This document shows, in pieces, positions 9,837 through 20,365 of a stretch of DNA of 64,000 nt. The stretch is from Cephalotus follicularis (lineage: Eukaryota > Streptophyta > Magnoliopsida > Oxalidales > Cephalotaceae), in contig BDDD01000360.1 of NCBI GenBank assembly GCA_001972305.1, positions 292,916-356,915 on the forward strand. The letters run 5' to 3'. The notes beneath the pieces are model-generated. The model had not been told where the DNA came from, searched no databases, and worked only from the letters and a program-made list of their open reading frames with translations. Each line of letters opens with the position of its first letter. Position 1 is the first letter of the stretch. The position numbers and the translations under genes were made by a program.

Positions 9837-12238
9837 CAGTACCCAGCATCAGAATGTAACATAGTATGACAACATAACAAGTCACGGTATCATTAATATA
9901 AGAAGGGCACCAAGTCACCCAGAACATCGAGCACATACCAGCTCGAAATCATATCACAGATAAACATGCCACAGAGAACAAGTGGGATATAATCTCATAC
10001 CATGTCCCATCATAAAACAAAGGATACATCAATAGAAGGACAATGGGATACAAGTCCCGACCAATATCATATATCACAAGGACACATAAAAAATAGGAAG
10101 GTGACTTAGTCACCCAGAGCCCGAGCACATAAAATATATAGAAATCAATGAACATGCTCATAAAAGACATGGGATTCAAATCCCAATGAAATCATCGCAT
10201 AACAAAGTATATAAGGGCACATAAAAAGGAGTCTCAAAGACAATAAAGAATAGGAATGGAATGTCCCACTCACAGTTTTACGGAGAGTAACAACCGCTAC
10301 TTTACCCCTCGATGGCTCCGGATCGAATACGGGATCCAAGTCTCTATCATGCTATCACATAACAACATCTATAAGCATACTTTTCATGCTTATACAATAT
10401 TAATGCATAAAATGTCCACCTAGGCTATACGATAGCTATATTCCCCACTTTAATACTTACTAGTAAATCTACGTATGCATGAATCTCAATGAGTCATTAG
10501 CATTCTATTCACATATAATCTCGTAGTAAATTATAATACATTTTCAACATATTCACATAATGTCCTTATCACTTACACATGCACTATACCATTTACATAA
10601 CCTTACTATCTCATTTTCACACTTTCCACTAATAAGTTTCCATGTTTCATCTATATATGCACATATGCAAGTTATCTTCATATATATATTCAATCTCTAC
10701 TCTTAATACTCAATACTCAAATAATTCCAACCTTAACATACTCATACAAATACCATTCATTAAACCCTTAAACACTTTCAATTCTATGACTGCACATGAA
10801 CATATCTTCTCAATTCTTCATTATCTAAACTAGAACCTTTACACAATGTGTAAGCATGCATATATCAACTAATTAACAAGCAACAGTAAGAAAACTCGCT
10901 ATTTAGGCAAATAGCTAACCAGCAGGAAGAATACGCCTCGCCAGAGACTCAACGCGACTGGACGCGTAATGCACAACCTCTGCCTGCGCTGAGTCACACT
11001 CACTGAGTTGACTCACGCCGCAGCGGCAGCTCCAGCCAAGCCACCACAGGCCACCGTAGGCTTTGATCTTTTCATCTTCGCCCCAGACTCGTCGTCACTC
11101 GCCCCCAATCACAACGCCACCGCTCAACCCGTGCCGAACTCGTAGAGTCACTCAGTCATCCAACCAACGCTGAAACGGCCGAAAAACGCCCAAGCCGAGG
11201 TCAAAATAGGCAAAGCCAAGGAGATTAGCTCCATACATGGCGATTAACAGCGATGGAAATGCACGGCCAGTGGCCGTTCGGCGAGGAAGGAAAGAAAAGA
11301 GAAGAGAGAAGAAAGGGGAAGGAGGAGGAGAAGGGTACCTGGCAGGAGAGGTGACGTCGTCCGCCGTCTTTCCCGGCCTTCGGCGCCTTCCACGGCGTCT
11401 TTTCCGATGTGCCACTCTCACTCTCATACTCTCCCCTGTTTTCTTCATTCTCGGGCGCATGGTGCCCGAGTCCTCTTTTCTTTAAAATGGCGCATAGAGC
11501 CTTCTGGACTATTCCCATTTTTTATAAATAGTATCAATAATAATAATACTTTAATATACTAAAAATGATGCGCTCAGTGCATTTCCGTGATCCACACCCG
11601 TATCTCTCTTTCCCCAAAATCCAAAACCATACGCTACAACCGCTGTTTATAATTTTATGGAATACAATATACCATATAATCGGAACATGGGTGTTACAAT
11701 CATGGTGCATTCATTTCATGACATTCACTATAGTTACCCTCGAAGTGCATTTATAACTTCTCTACTTAGCCGAGTGAGGACAAAGGCTAACCCCCAACAA
11801 TTTTAGATTGATGCAGTGGGACTGCGATTGGCGAGCATGGAGAATATCGTACTGTAATAATATTGGCTAAAGGAATTGTATTTCCTGTTAAGGATTGTCA
11901 AACTATATTGCAATTTCTGTTACTGTAACCGATGAATTATGCTTTGGATAATATGTTTATCATGACTGATGGATAATGTATTTCGTATTGAATATTATAT
12001 CACGCTCCGTTTGAGGGCAATCGATAATGATGTTGGGTATTGTTATTGAACAATCAGTATCATGTAGTATGGGATGCATGGTACGTTAATGTTTCAGCTT
12101 ATATGTACTAATGCTTCTGTAAGATTTGAGAAGATTGGAAAAGTTTTAAATTTTTTCTGATATTTGTTTAAGCTGAATATTATTATGTTGATTGCCACCA
12201 CTTAAATGTTGTAAATAAAAACCGGGTGTGACAATACT

Positions 12239-12571
12239 GGACCCTATGAAGTTGGGGTGTAACTTCCATGTCTCCCACGTTTTTAGGAGATAGTGGGTTA
12301 GTGGTTGAGCCTCTATATAAGGCTGTGAACTTGTATTTGCTGTGCATAGAGTGTTTTGCTTGGTTTTCCTTGTATTTGTGAGTAACAATATAAGGTTGGT
12401 GGATTGGTTTGCTTCATAAATTCGTGTGTCTCTTTCTTTATGCATTTCCTTACTCATTTGTGTGCAATTTGTATTATATTTGTGTTGTGTGAGTGCTTGG
12501 CTAAGACTAAGTATGAGAAAGATTTAGTGCCATCACGTGGGTGTGCATAGACCAAGAATAACCCCGTGACA
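12239..12571 (+). repeat. E2 3' LTR, right part
   Basis: Continues the E2 LTR after E3 and ends CCCCGTGACA next to the CTAAG TSD. A TATA-box-like CTATATAAG lies at 12,313-12,321. Because it is near the LTR 3' end, this LTR would have a long U3 and short R/U5, the reverse of the long gypsy LTRs elsewhere in the window. Confidence 0.88.
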
Positions 12572-12576
12572 CTAAG

Positions 12577-12840
12577 CCACAACCAGTGATGACTGATGGG
12601 GCCTCTACTTCTAAACAGCTCAAACCCTTGCCCAATGACCCATGCTTTTATGCGGCATAACAAAGCATTGGAAAAAGGACTGTAAAAAGTTCCTTCTTCC
12701 AAAGGCAAGCCTCAAGGAAAATTTGAGATTTTGATATTTATGATTAAGATAATATGTCTATTAATAAATCTTATTCTACTTCTTAGGTATTAGATATTGG
12801 TTGTTTATCGCACATTTGTCTTAATGTGCAAGACCTGCAA
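12577..12840 (+). pseudogene. E1 copia gag zinc knuckle and protease start (pseudogene)
   Basis: Continues E1 gag after E2. A CCHC knuckle is readable with one frameshift: the end GITKHWKKDCKK follows CFY. Next is a lysine-rich linker, then the copia protease start VLDIGCLSHICLNVQDLQ. The active-site triad DTG reads DIG, so the catalytic loop is damaged, and an in-frame stop precedes it. The frame is cut by E5 at the TGCAA TSD (12,836-12,840) and resumes at 15,797. Confidence 0.78.
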
Positions 12841-13241
12841 TGTGATACCCGTACCCGTAGGGGGTCCATGACATCACTCCAATCCATTCAATCCCTTATG
12901 TCAGGTACTAGTTTGTCTATTCCGTATTGTGGAAGTTGATACAATTAAAAAATTTACTATTATGTCCGTACGTCCATTCAAAACATCTTAAACATTAAAC
13001 CATAGATAAGCATAGCATATCACATTCATGATCATCCTTATACATCAATACATAACCTTACAAAATTTCCTTGAAACAATTCAAATCCGTACAAGTACTT
13101 TACACGAAACATGAATAACTCATAATAATAAAATCAGTAACCTTGCATCCATAATCCATCCCTGCATGCCATCAATGATCCTCTTGCCCATGACCACTGC
13201 CACTAGCTCTTGATCCATCTGTCACTGAACACAATAGATGC

Positions 13242-13259
13242 CCCATCTCGAAGGATGGG
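13242..13259 (-). other. Conserved LTR stem-loop (E5 copy)
   Basis: On the minus strand, GGCTAAC is followed by CCCATC, C, UUCG, A, GATGGG. This gives a 6-bp stem and the UUCG loop, with the closing pair decayed to C.A. It lies about 400 bp from the LTR 3' end, as in the other copies. Confidence 0.65.
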
Positions 13260-13572
13260 TTAGCCCAAAACTCTCATTAGAAACTCAACCCCTATACTGA
13301 TGATATGAATAGTTATAACAAAAATCAATGCATGTCATAGCATAATGTGTGAAACAATTGTGGTTAACGAATCCATATATAAAACTGTATCATACCAGCT
13401 TATATATAGTCCGTTAACCTAAGCATACACTCATATCCATACATATCAGACAAACCAGGAGTTAACTATATATATATATATATATCCCATACCAGCATAT
13501 ATATACAAGTAGTTAACTAAACATTCAAATATCTGTAAGTCCAACCTAACAAAAGCTTGAGGTTAAAAACAT

Positions 13573-14600
13573 CCAGTGCCTACCATTGAGATTGATAGGA
13601 GCTCACTAGAACTAGTTGTCCACCGTTGAGATCGGCAAGAGCTCAACTAGTTACAGATTCATAAAATTCATATCATAGCATTCATAACATACCATTCGTC
13701 ATTATGAGTCTAGAANNNNNNNNNNNNNNNNNNNNNNNNNNNNNNNNNNNNNNNNNNNNNNNNNNNNNNNNNNNNNNNNNNNNNNNNNNNNNNNNNNNNN
13801 NNNNNNNNNNNNNNNNNNNNNNNNNNNNNNNNNNNNNNNNNNNNNNNNNNNNNNNNNNNNNNNNNNNNNNNNNNNNNNNNNNNNNNNNNNNNNNNNNNNN
13901 NNNNNNNNNNNNNNNNNNNNNNNNNNNNNNNNNNNNNNNNNNNNNNNNNNNNNNNNNNNNNNNNNNNNNNNNNNNNNNNNNNNNNNNNNNNNNNNNNNNN
14001 NNNNNNNNNNNNNNNNNNNNNNNNNNNNNNNNNNNNNNNNNNNNNNNNNNNNNNNNNNNNNNNNNNNNNNNNNNNNNNNNNNNNNNNNNNNNNNNNNNNN
14101 NNNNNNNNNNNNNNNNNNNNNNNNNNNNNNNNNNNNNNNNNNNNNNNNNNNNNNNNNNNNNNNNNNNNNNNNNNNNNNNNNNNNNNNNNNNNNNNNNNNN
14201 NNNNNNNNNNNNNNNNNNNNNNNNNNNNNNNNNNNNNNNNNNNNNNNNNNNNNNNNNNNNNNNNNNNNNNNNNNNNNNNNNNNNNNNNNNNNNNNNNNNN
14301 NNNNNNNNNNNNNNNNNNNNNNNNNNNNNNNNNNNNNNNTCTCTGGTGGCATAAGCTCAAGGTATAGGCATCTAGTGCCTATCGTTGAGATCAATAGGAG
14401 CTCACTAAACCTAGTTGCCTATCGTTGAGACCGATAGGATCTCAACCGGTCACAAAGCCTTACCCTATACATACATGTGTCTAAATCCCCCCGAAGGTGT
14501 ACAAAATCTAAGATTAGACATCTAGACACCTATCATTGAGACCGATAAGAGCTCAACCAAAGTTAGTTGCCTATCGTTGAGATCGATAGGAGCTCAGCTA
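13573..14600. repeat. Short tandem repeats in E5 on both sides of the gap
   Basis: Units containing CCTATCGTTGAGATCGATAG and GAGCTCA, about 35-40 bp each, occur at 13,573-13,650, 14,370-14,440 and 14,520-14,600. The N run lies between the first two groups, so the unsequenced part is probably more of the same array. Confidence 0.7.
13716..14339. other. Assembly gap (624 N)
   Basis: Run of N inside E5. Open frames crossing it are artefacts. True length and content are unknown. Confidence 0.99.
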
Positions 14601-14839
14601 ACCATAAACCATGTGTAACTCTAGTAGAGGGCTCATGTTGATTGAAAATCAACGCCACATACTCCATTAGACGTTACAGTTCACTCTACAGTGAACACAT
14701 CTTCAGACTCTAACTTACCCTTACCCTATCATGTTATCCTTAAAAAACCTGGGAAGAAACTCAGTCTTACCATACTGGGACCTAGAAAATGTCTATTGGA
14801 AAACATGCTTTGAAAACATTTTTGGAAAAACTGTCATGC

Positions 14840-15080
14840 AAAGCAGCGACGCCTTGAAGTTAAGCGACGATGCTTAGCACTTAAGCGTCGCCAGTTAACA
14901 CTCAAGCGTCCACGCTTTGAGACAGAGCCATTAGAAAATTGGAGCAATGGGCTAAGCGGCGACGCTTTGAAACTAAACACCATCGGTTAGGCTGAGCGCT
15001 GCCGGGAAAGCAAGCACCAACAGTTTGTAAAATGATTTCCTTAAAAACACGATCTAAGAAGCTACGCTTTGAGACAAAGC
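14840..15080 (-). repeat. CGTCGACG-type motif array in E5 (decayed)
   Basis: Several AAGCGTCG, GCGACGCTT and GCGGCGACGCTTTG variants, mostly imperfect, lie in the same part of the LTR as the array in E7. Confidence 0.7.
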
Positions 15081-15801
15081 CAACAGTTCGTAGAACTTAG
15101 GGTTCTGTACTTTAAATTCTTGCAAATTCAAATCCTTTCATAAAACTCAGTTCAATCCATGTTCAATACTAGTTCCTTAGGCCATTTCTATGTTATTATT
15201 TAGCCTATCAAATCTATTCATTTCAATTTTAGGTCTCCCTCTTTAACCCTAACATTCAATTTCAAGTCAATCACTCAAATTCAACCCATGCAATCAATTC
15301 ATATATGAGCATAAATATGTACATCATAGCATATTTAGGTAGAGAAGATTTCTACCTAAGATTAGAGATTGTTCTTGGCTTCTAGAGTCAGAAATTGGAG
15401 AAAGAACTCAAGTTCTTGGCTTGTGGAGCTCCAATCTTGTGCCAATCAAGTCCTTAAACATCCATATCCCCTTCCTCTTCGATTCTAGACTATAGGCAAC
15501 TATTTTGGTAAAGTTATGGAGAGAGAGAGAGAGAGAGACAAGAAACGAGATAGAGAGAGAGAGAAAAAGAGAAAGAAAAATGAAAGAAATGAGTTATGGT
15601 TTTCTATTTATAGGTTTCTCGCAACTCTTCCTCCATGCAAATCAATTACTGTAAACAGACATTCAATACAATCATATTGAAATACTCTCATGCCATACAT
15701 ATCCATATGCAAAAACATTATCATAATATTCATAATTTATATTTCATGTAATGAAAAACATGCTAAAACAATAAGGGATTGGTTCAGGGCGTTACATGCA
15801 A

Positions 15802-17020
15802 GAAAGTATAACCCTTGCAAAGGGAGAAGTGGGTTTGAGAGTAATGGATGGGACAAGCAATGATGTATTAGCTATAGAATCTACTTCTATTTTGGTTCCC
15901 ACTAGCAAGAGCCTTGTGCTCAAAGGCACTCTTCATGTATATCCTTGTGGAAGAATATTATTTATTTTTCTGCTTTAATGTCTGGTGGTTATATTTGTAT
16001 TATTAAAGACAAGAGTTGCTCTTTATATTTAAATGAGATTTTATGTGTTGAGTACTTTGTTAACAATAAGTTATATATTCTCAATAGACATGTGAATTTA
16101 TTAAATATTGAAGAAGGAACCAAAAGAAAGATAGATGACATTAACTAGACATACCTCTGGCATTGTAGACACGGTCAAGCTGGTGGGAAAATAGTCCATA
16201 GGTTGGTCACTGAGGGAGATCTAGATATCTCTTATAGTGAATCATTTCCAACCTATGAACCATGCCTCAAAGGCAAAATGACTAAATCTCCCTTTTTGGG
16301 ACAAAGGGAGATGTCTTCAAATTTATTGGGCATGGTGCACACTGATGTGTGTGGTCCATTGCCTATAAAGGCAAGAGGTCATTATTCCTACTTTATAACC
16401 TTCACCGATTATCTTTCACGGTATGAGAACTTGTACTTGATAAATCATAAGCCTGAGAACTTTTAAAAGTTCAAGGAATTCAAACTCAAAGTAGAGAAAC
16501 TAACTGGAAAGTGTATTAAAACCCTACGATCAAATTTTGGAGGTGAATACATTTCCAATGAGTTTCTGGGTTATCTAAGGGAGAATGAGATTTTCTCTCA
16601 GTGGACACCTCCTGGAACACCATAACATAATGGTGTATCCTAAGAGAGAGACCATACCCTACTTGATATGTTGCGGACCATGATGAGCCATATTGATCTA
16701 CCGATGTCATTATAAGGTTATGCCATTGACACTGCTGTCCATTTGTTGAACAGGATCCCAACAAAATCTCTACCCAATACTCTATATGAGATATGGACTG
16801 GGAAGAAGCCCCATCTTAAATGTTTTAAAATTTGGGGATGCTTAACTTATGTAAAGCTAGCAAAACCAAATAAGTTGGAGGTTAAGTCTATTAAATACAA
16901 ATTTTTAGGATATCCCAAGAACTCTATGAGATACCTCTTCTACTACCTAGATAAGTGTAAAGTTTTTGTCACAAAACATGTCACTTTCCCAAAGAGAGTT
17001 ACTCTTGCAAGGAAATAGTG
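15802..17020 (+). pseudogene. E1 copia protease end, GAG-pre-integrase and integrase (pseudogene)
   Basis: Integrase inserts the element cDNA into chromosomal DNA. After E5 the frame resumes with ESITLAKGEVGLRV, the protease C-terminal part. The GAG-pre-integrase region follows with LWHCRHGQAGGKI and the zinc-binding region. The catalytic core is recognisable from HTDVCGPLPIKARGH (first Asp near 16,343), then LRSNFGGEYISNEFL, where the usual SDNGGE has lost its Asp, then TPPGTPXHNGVS, where the usual E follows. C-terminal WGCLTYVKLAKPNKLEVKS and FLGYPKNSMRYLFY also match copia integrases. Stops occur near 15,978, 16,147, 16,464 and 16,623, and one lies between the catalytic blocks. Confidence 0.85.
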
Positions 17021-17199
17021 GAAGTAGTGTGGAGCTTGATGAAGTATCATCATTTAATAGATTAATGACCATCCCATCAAACCTGTTAACACACAACCTT
17101 CTTGAAGGTCTAGTAGACAACCTCAGGAACCTGACAAACATTATGGGAGGTTTCTCCTTGAAGGAACCCAAGAGGTAAATCTCATGGATGAGGATTCAA

Positions 17200-18200
17200 C
17201 TAGTTACTAAGGTGCTATATTGGACATAAAGTCCAAAAAATGGCTTGAAGCCATGAAATCCGAAATAGACTCCATGTACTCCAATCAAGTCTGGAACTTG
17301 GTAGATGCACCTAGTTTTGATGGGGTACAAGTGACTATTTAAGACAAATATTGGAGAGGATAAGAAGGACCTTCAAAGTAAGGTTAGTAGCCAAAGGCTA
17401 TAAGCCAAAAGCGGGGATCGATTATGAAGAAAACTTCTCCCCAGTAGCCATGCTTAAATCCATTCAGATTTTGCTTGCCATAGCTGCACACTATAACTAT
17501 GAGATATGATAGATGGATGTGAAGACTATCTTATGGTAGATGGATGTGAAGACTATCTTCTTTAATGAAAAAATTGAAGAGTGCATTTATATGACCCAAC
17601 CTGACGGCTTCACATCTTATGGTGAGTACCACAAAGTGTGCAAGCTAAATAGATCCATTTATGGATTGAAGCAAGCTTCAAGGAGCTGGAACATCTGTTT
17701 TGATGAGACAATCAAAGAGTTGGGTTTCATCAAAAACAGAGTTGGGTTTCATCAAAAATGAAGATGAACCATGCGTGTACAATAAGTTAAGTGGGAGTTC
17801 AGCAATGTTCCTTATTCTATATGTTGATGACATACTTTTTATTAGGAATGATGTAGGTATGTTGACAACAATCAAGAAATGATTGTCCATAGTTTTCTCC
17901 ATGAAGGACTTGGGAGAAACATTTTATATCTTAGGGATTAAGGTCTATAGAGACAGACCTAATAGAATGCTTGAATTACCCCAATCCTTATGCATACACA
18001 AGGAGTTAAAGAGGTTTAGCATAGAAAATTTCAAGAGATATTACTTACCTCTCTGTCATGAATATAGACTCTATGAGCCGATGTCCTCTAAGTCATGGGA
18101 TCTAACGAGGCTAAGCCCTACATGCATAAAGAAGGTTGTGACTCATGTTCTTGATGGCTTATAGTGTTGCTAGATCAACGTTGTTGATATCATTTAAAAA
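17200..18200 (+). pseudogene. E1 copia reverse transcriptase, RNase H truncated (pseudogene)
   Basis: Reverse transcriptase remnant. KKWLEAMKSEIDSMYSNQVW and the VDAP block open it, then the KLNRSIYGLKQASRSWN block. The catalytic box YVDD is intact at 17,820-17,831, followed by FSMKDLGETFYILGIK, the start of the connection region. The frame is broken by stops and by two local duplications: 27 bp at 17,510-17,559, and 22 bp at 17,717-17,758, the latter shifting frame. RNase H similarity is reduced to a few residues around 18,140-18,190 before recognition is lost. Confidence 0.85.
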
Positions 18201-20365
18201 ATAATATAGGGTTGTTTTGTCTTTATTATGTAATATATAATATTACATATCTTTATACTCGTGTACTGCACAAAATTATGTGAATATATATATTAATATA
18301 TATTTTCAAACGATTGCTTGTTTTTTATAAAAGATTTTAATAACAGTTAACATAATTTTAAAAATTTTAAATTTTAGATTTTTTTTAAATGTGTATAATC
18401 ATCCAAATAGGAAAGCATTCTGTAAGATATAGTTTAGCAAAAGAAATTCAATAAAAATAAGAAGTACAAAAAAAGCAAAGGTATGGAAAGATAAACCTTG
18501 CACTCACAATTATTCTTCAACAATTTCAGACTGATAGACATAAGAGAGAAGATAGAAATGCACATAGTTAAAGAAAAATAAGTTTAGTGTACCTAAAGCT
18601 GTCATTGAAGATTTACGCAAATTCTAATTTCTATTGTAGTAATTGCAACCACCTAACAATTTTCTAAATTTACAAAGAAAAAAATAAATAAATAAGCATG
18701 CCTTGACCCTTGATAATTAGCAATTTTGACATTCAACATATTGAAAAAAATTCTGCTAAGAAAAGAAGACAATTATCATAGAATGAAAATTATTTTATGA
18801 TTATGTAAGATTGAGATATAGGCCTTCCCCAAGATAATAAAGAAGTAAAAAAACGTAGATTTTTCTTATTACAAGCAAAGAGAGAAAGCAGAAGGAGGAG
18901 ACTAGAAATATAAATCACTTCATCGTGACAGTGTTGGTGATAAATTAGGCAAGCTTGAATTGCAATTGATTACAATTTTATTTATATTGGTAACAAACAT
19001 AGAAATGACATGTACATATATATTTGTGAAATATTTTGAGAAACGTAGATAGAGAAATGAAACGATTTGTTTCGAATATGTTGAATTGAAGAGAAACTAT
19101 AAAGTGAAAACATAAATCAAATATAATTATTGAGCAAAAGAGAAATAGTCTTGAAATTATTGGTGTTGTGGCTTAATGCACGTTGAATTTTTAGTTTTGA
19201 AACTCTCTACTTGAAATATAGATATTTTATTATATATATAGTAATTAGTAACACATGAAATTAATATATTGTAAGGTTTAATTCGAATTTTAGGTGTGAC
19301 TAAACATGAGAAACAAAATTTGTTAAGAAAACAAATAGTTTGTCGCAATAAAAATATCCAAATGGTCTTTGTATTTAAAGACAAACCATTACTCAATAGT
19401 AAAGTCTATTGAGAGAAATAGGGAAAGTGGTGACATTTTTGTTTGATTACTCATTCATTTTCTTTACATTCATCCATGGCCAAATTAATTGACTTCAACC
19501 AATAGAATTTGATCACGTGGTTGTTGATGCGACAGTATAGAATTCGGTATTTTGAAATAAAGAGTTGTGGTGAGTTTGTTTTAAGTTCTTAATATATAGC
19601 ATAGTTATATCTTAACTATACCTATTTCTTTTCTCTAACACCTCTGGATTTGATCAGTTTCTACGAGTTTTCAATCCTAAAAAGTGAAATTGATCATCCG
19701 AAGTTCCCAGATTCTAAAAAATAGAGTCTGAGTATGGAACACTTCCAATCCAAACAATCGATTCCAATTGAGATATCGGATCGAATGCTTAAGTTCTTGG
19801 TTTTTTTTTCAACCCTACAATGATCGAAAATGATTGGAAGAACTAGGGAGAGTACCTATAAAGTCACAGTTTATTCCCTCGTTGAAGTTTTGTGATCAAA
19901 TAAAAGAGTAAATTCTATAGCTGGTAATTTGTACCCGTACCCGCATGTGTACAACACTATTTTTTTAAAAAAAAATTATGTATATTGATTTTAAAACTTC
20001 ATATTTATAAAGTCAATTAGAATGAATATTTAGAAGTTTGTACTTCAAAAATATAGTTTTCTATTTTGATTAATTGTGTTTCACCAAAAAGCTTATTGAA
20101 TTTTATCATTTGTATAAAAAAAAAATTGAATTAAAAAGAAATTGGTACAAGTTTACCCCTCGGGTACATGTCTCCTATATTCGTTAGGGATCGGTATATT
20201 TGTTATTGTATGCGAGGGTACACAACTTTACCAGCGGGTACCCCTTTGCCAACTGTAGTAAATACAATTTAATGGTCGTTTGGAGGGCTTGTGTTTTGGT
20301 AAAAGAGCTTCTTAGTGAGTTTTTGTAAAAATAAAAATAAAATTGTGTTAGGATGCTAATATTGA
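18201..20365. other. AT-rich stretch with no recognised feature
   Basis: About 2.2 kb without a coding frame I trust, LTR termini, or terminal inverted repeats. It may hold the decayed 3' end of E1 or ordinary intergenic DNA. GTACCCGTACCCGC at about 19,931 and GGGTACCCC near 20,237 are suggestive but unplaced. Confidence 0.5.

Larger units (their letters stand above)
8238..11698 (-). mobile_element. E4: solo LTR nested in E3
   Basis: TGTTACACCC...GGGTGTTACA, 3,461 bp, flanked by TSD ATCAT at 8,233-8,237 and 11,699-11,703. The LTR sense direction is probably minus, because read that way it starts TGTAACACCC and a TATA-like TATTTATAAA lies about 170 bp in (around 11,520-11,530). No internal domain, PBS or polypurine tract was found. 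The open frames at 11,150-11,500 overlap on both strands and have low-complexity composition, so I do not call a gene. Confidence 0.87.
6056..12233 (+). mobile_element. E3: solo LTR in the E2 3' LTR (split by E4)
   Basis: Starts TGTAACGTCCGG and ends ACCGGGTGTGACA, flanked by TSD ATACT at 6,051-6,055 and 12,234-12,238. With E4 removed it is about 2.7 kb. It has no PBS, polypurine tract or coding domain, so it is best read as a solo LTR left after recombination. CGTCGACG-type palindromes cluster at 6,216-6,365 and 7,100-7,610. A GGCTAACCCCC word sits near 11,787, at the place where related LTRs carry a hairpin. Confidence 0.88.
2399..12571 (+). mobile_element. E2: non-autonomous gypsy element with gag and protease only, nested in E1
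   Basis: A complete LTR-retrotransposon inserted in E1 gag. TSD CTAAG is present at 2,394-2,398 and 12,572-12,576. The 5' LTR is 2,399-3,295 and the 3' LTR starts at 5,494, split by E3. A tRNA-Met-like primer-binding site follows the 5' LTR and a purine-rich tract precedes the 3' LTR. The internal region is only about 2.2 kb. It codes for a gypsy gag with a zinc knuckle and a retropepsin-like segment, but no reverse transcriptase, RNase H or integrase is visible. This is the layout described for TR-GAG elements, which depend on an autonomous partner. The two LTRs look about 85% alike, so the insertion is old. Confidence 0.88.
12841..15796 (-). mobile_element. E5: solo LTR (minus orientation) in E1 protease
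   Basis: TGTGATACCC...GGGCGTTACA, 2,956 bp including 624 N, with TSD TGCAA at 12,836-12,840 and 15,797-15,801. Read on the minus strand it starts TGTAACGCCC and has a TATA-like CTATAAATAG at 15,604-15,613, about 185 bp in, followed by a purine/pyrimidine-rich leader. It is a reverse-oriented relative of E7; the shared block is visible around 13,200-13,420 and 29,430-29,640. No coding domain is present, although the gap hides part of it. Confidence 0.85.
1605..18200 (+). mobile_element. E1: degenerate Ty1/copia retrotransposon, split by two insertions
   Basis: Copia gag, zinc knuckle, protease, integrase and reverse transcriptase remnants lie in the canonical copia order on the plus strand. 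They occur in three blocks: 1,605-2,398, 12,577-12,840 and 15,802 to about 18,200. The breaks fall exactly at the TSD-flanked inserts E2 (CTAAG) and E5 (TGCAA), and the protein similarity resumes after each. All domains contain stops and frameshifts. The RNase H end fades out near 18,200 and no 3' LTR is recognised, so the element is old and probably truncated. Confidence 0.8.

Noticed and set aside
11152..11518. Overlapping open frames of 80-100 codons on both strands in E4
   Set aside because: Low-complexity R/K/P/S-rich text in all frames, inside a TSD-bounded solo LTR, with no family resemblance.
13702..14394. Open frames on both strands across the N run
   Set aside because: They consist almost entirely of unknown bases and exist only because N was not read as a stop.
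15520..15575. GA-rich microsatellite as a special feature
   Set aside because: It is the leader of the E5 LTR seen from the opposite strand; similar CT-rich leaders follow the TATA box in the related LTRs.
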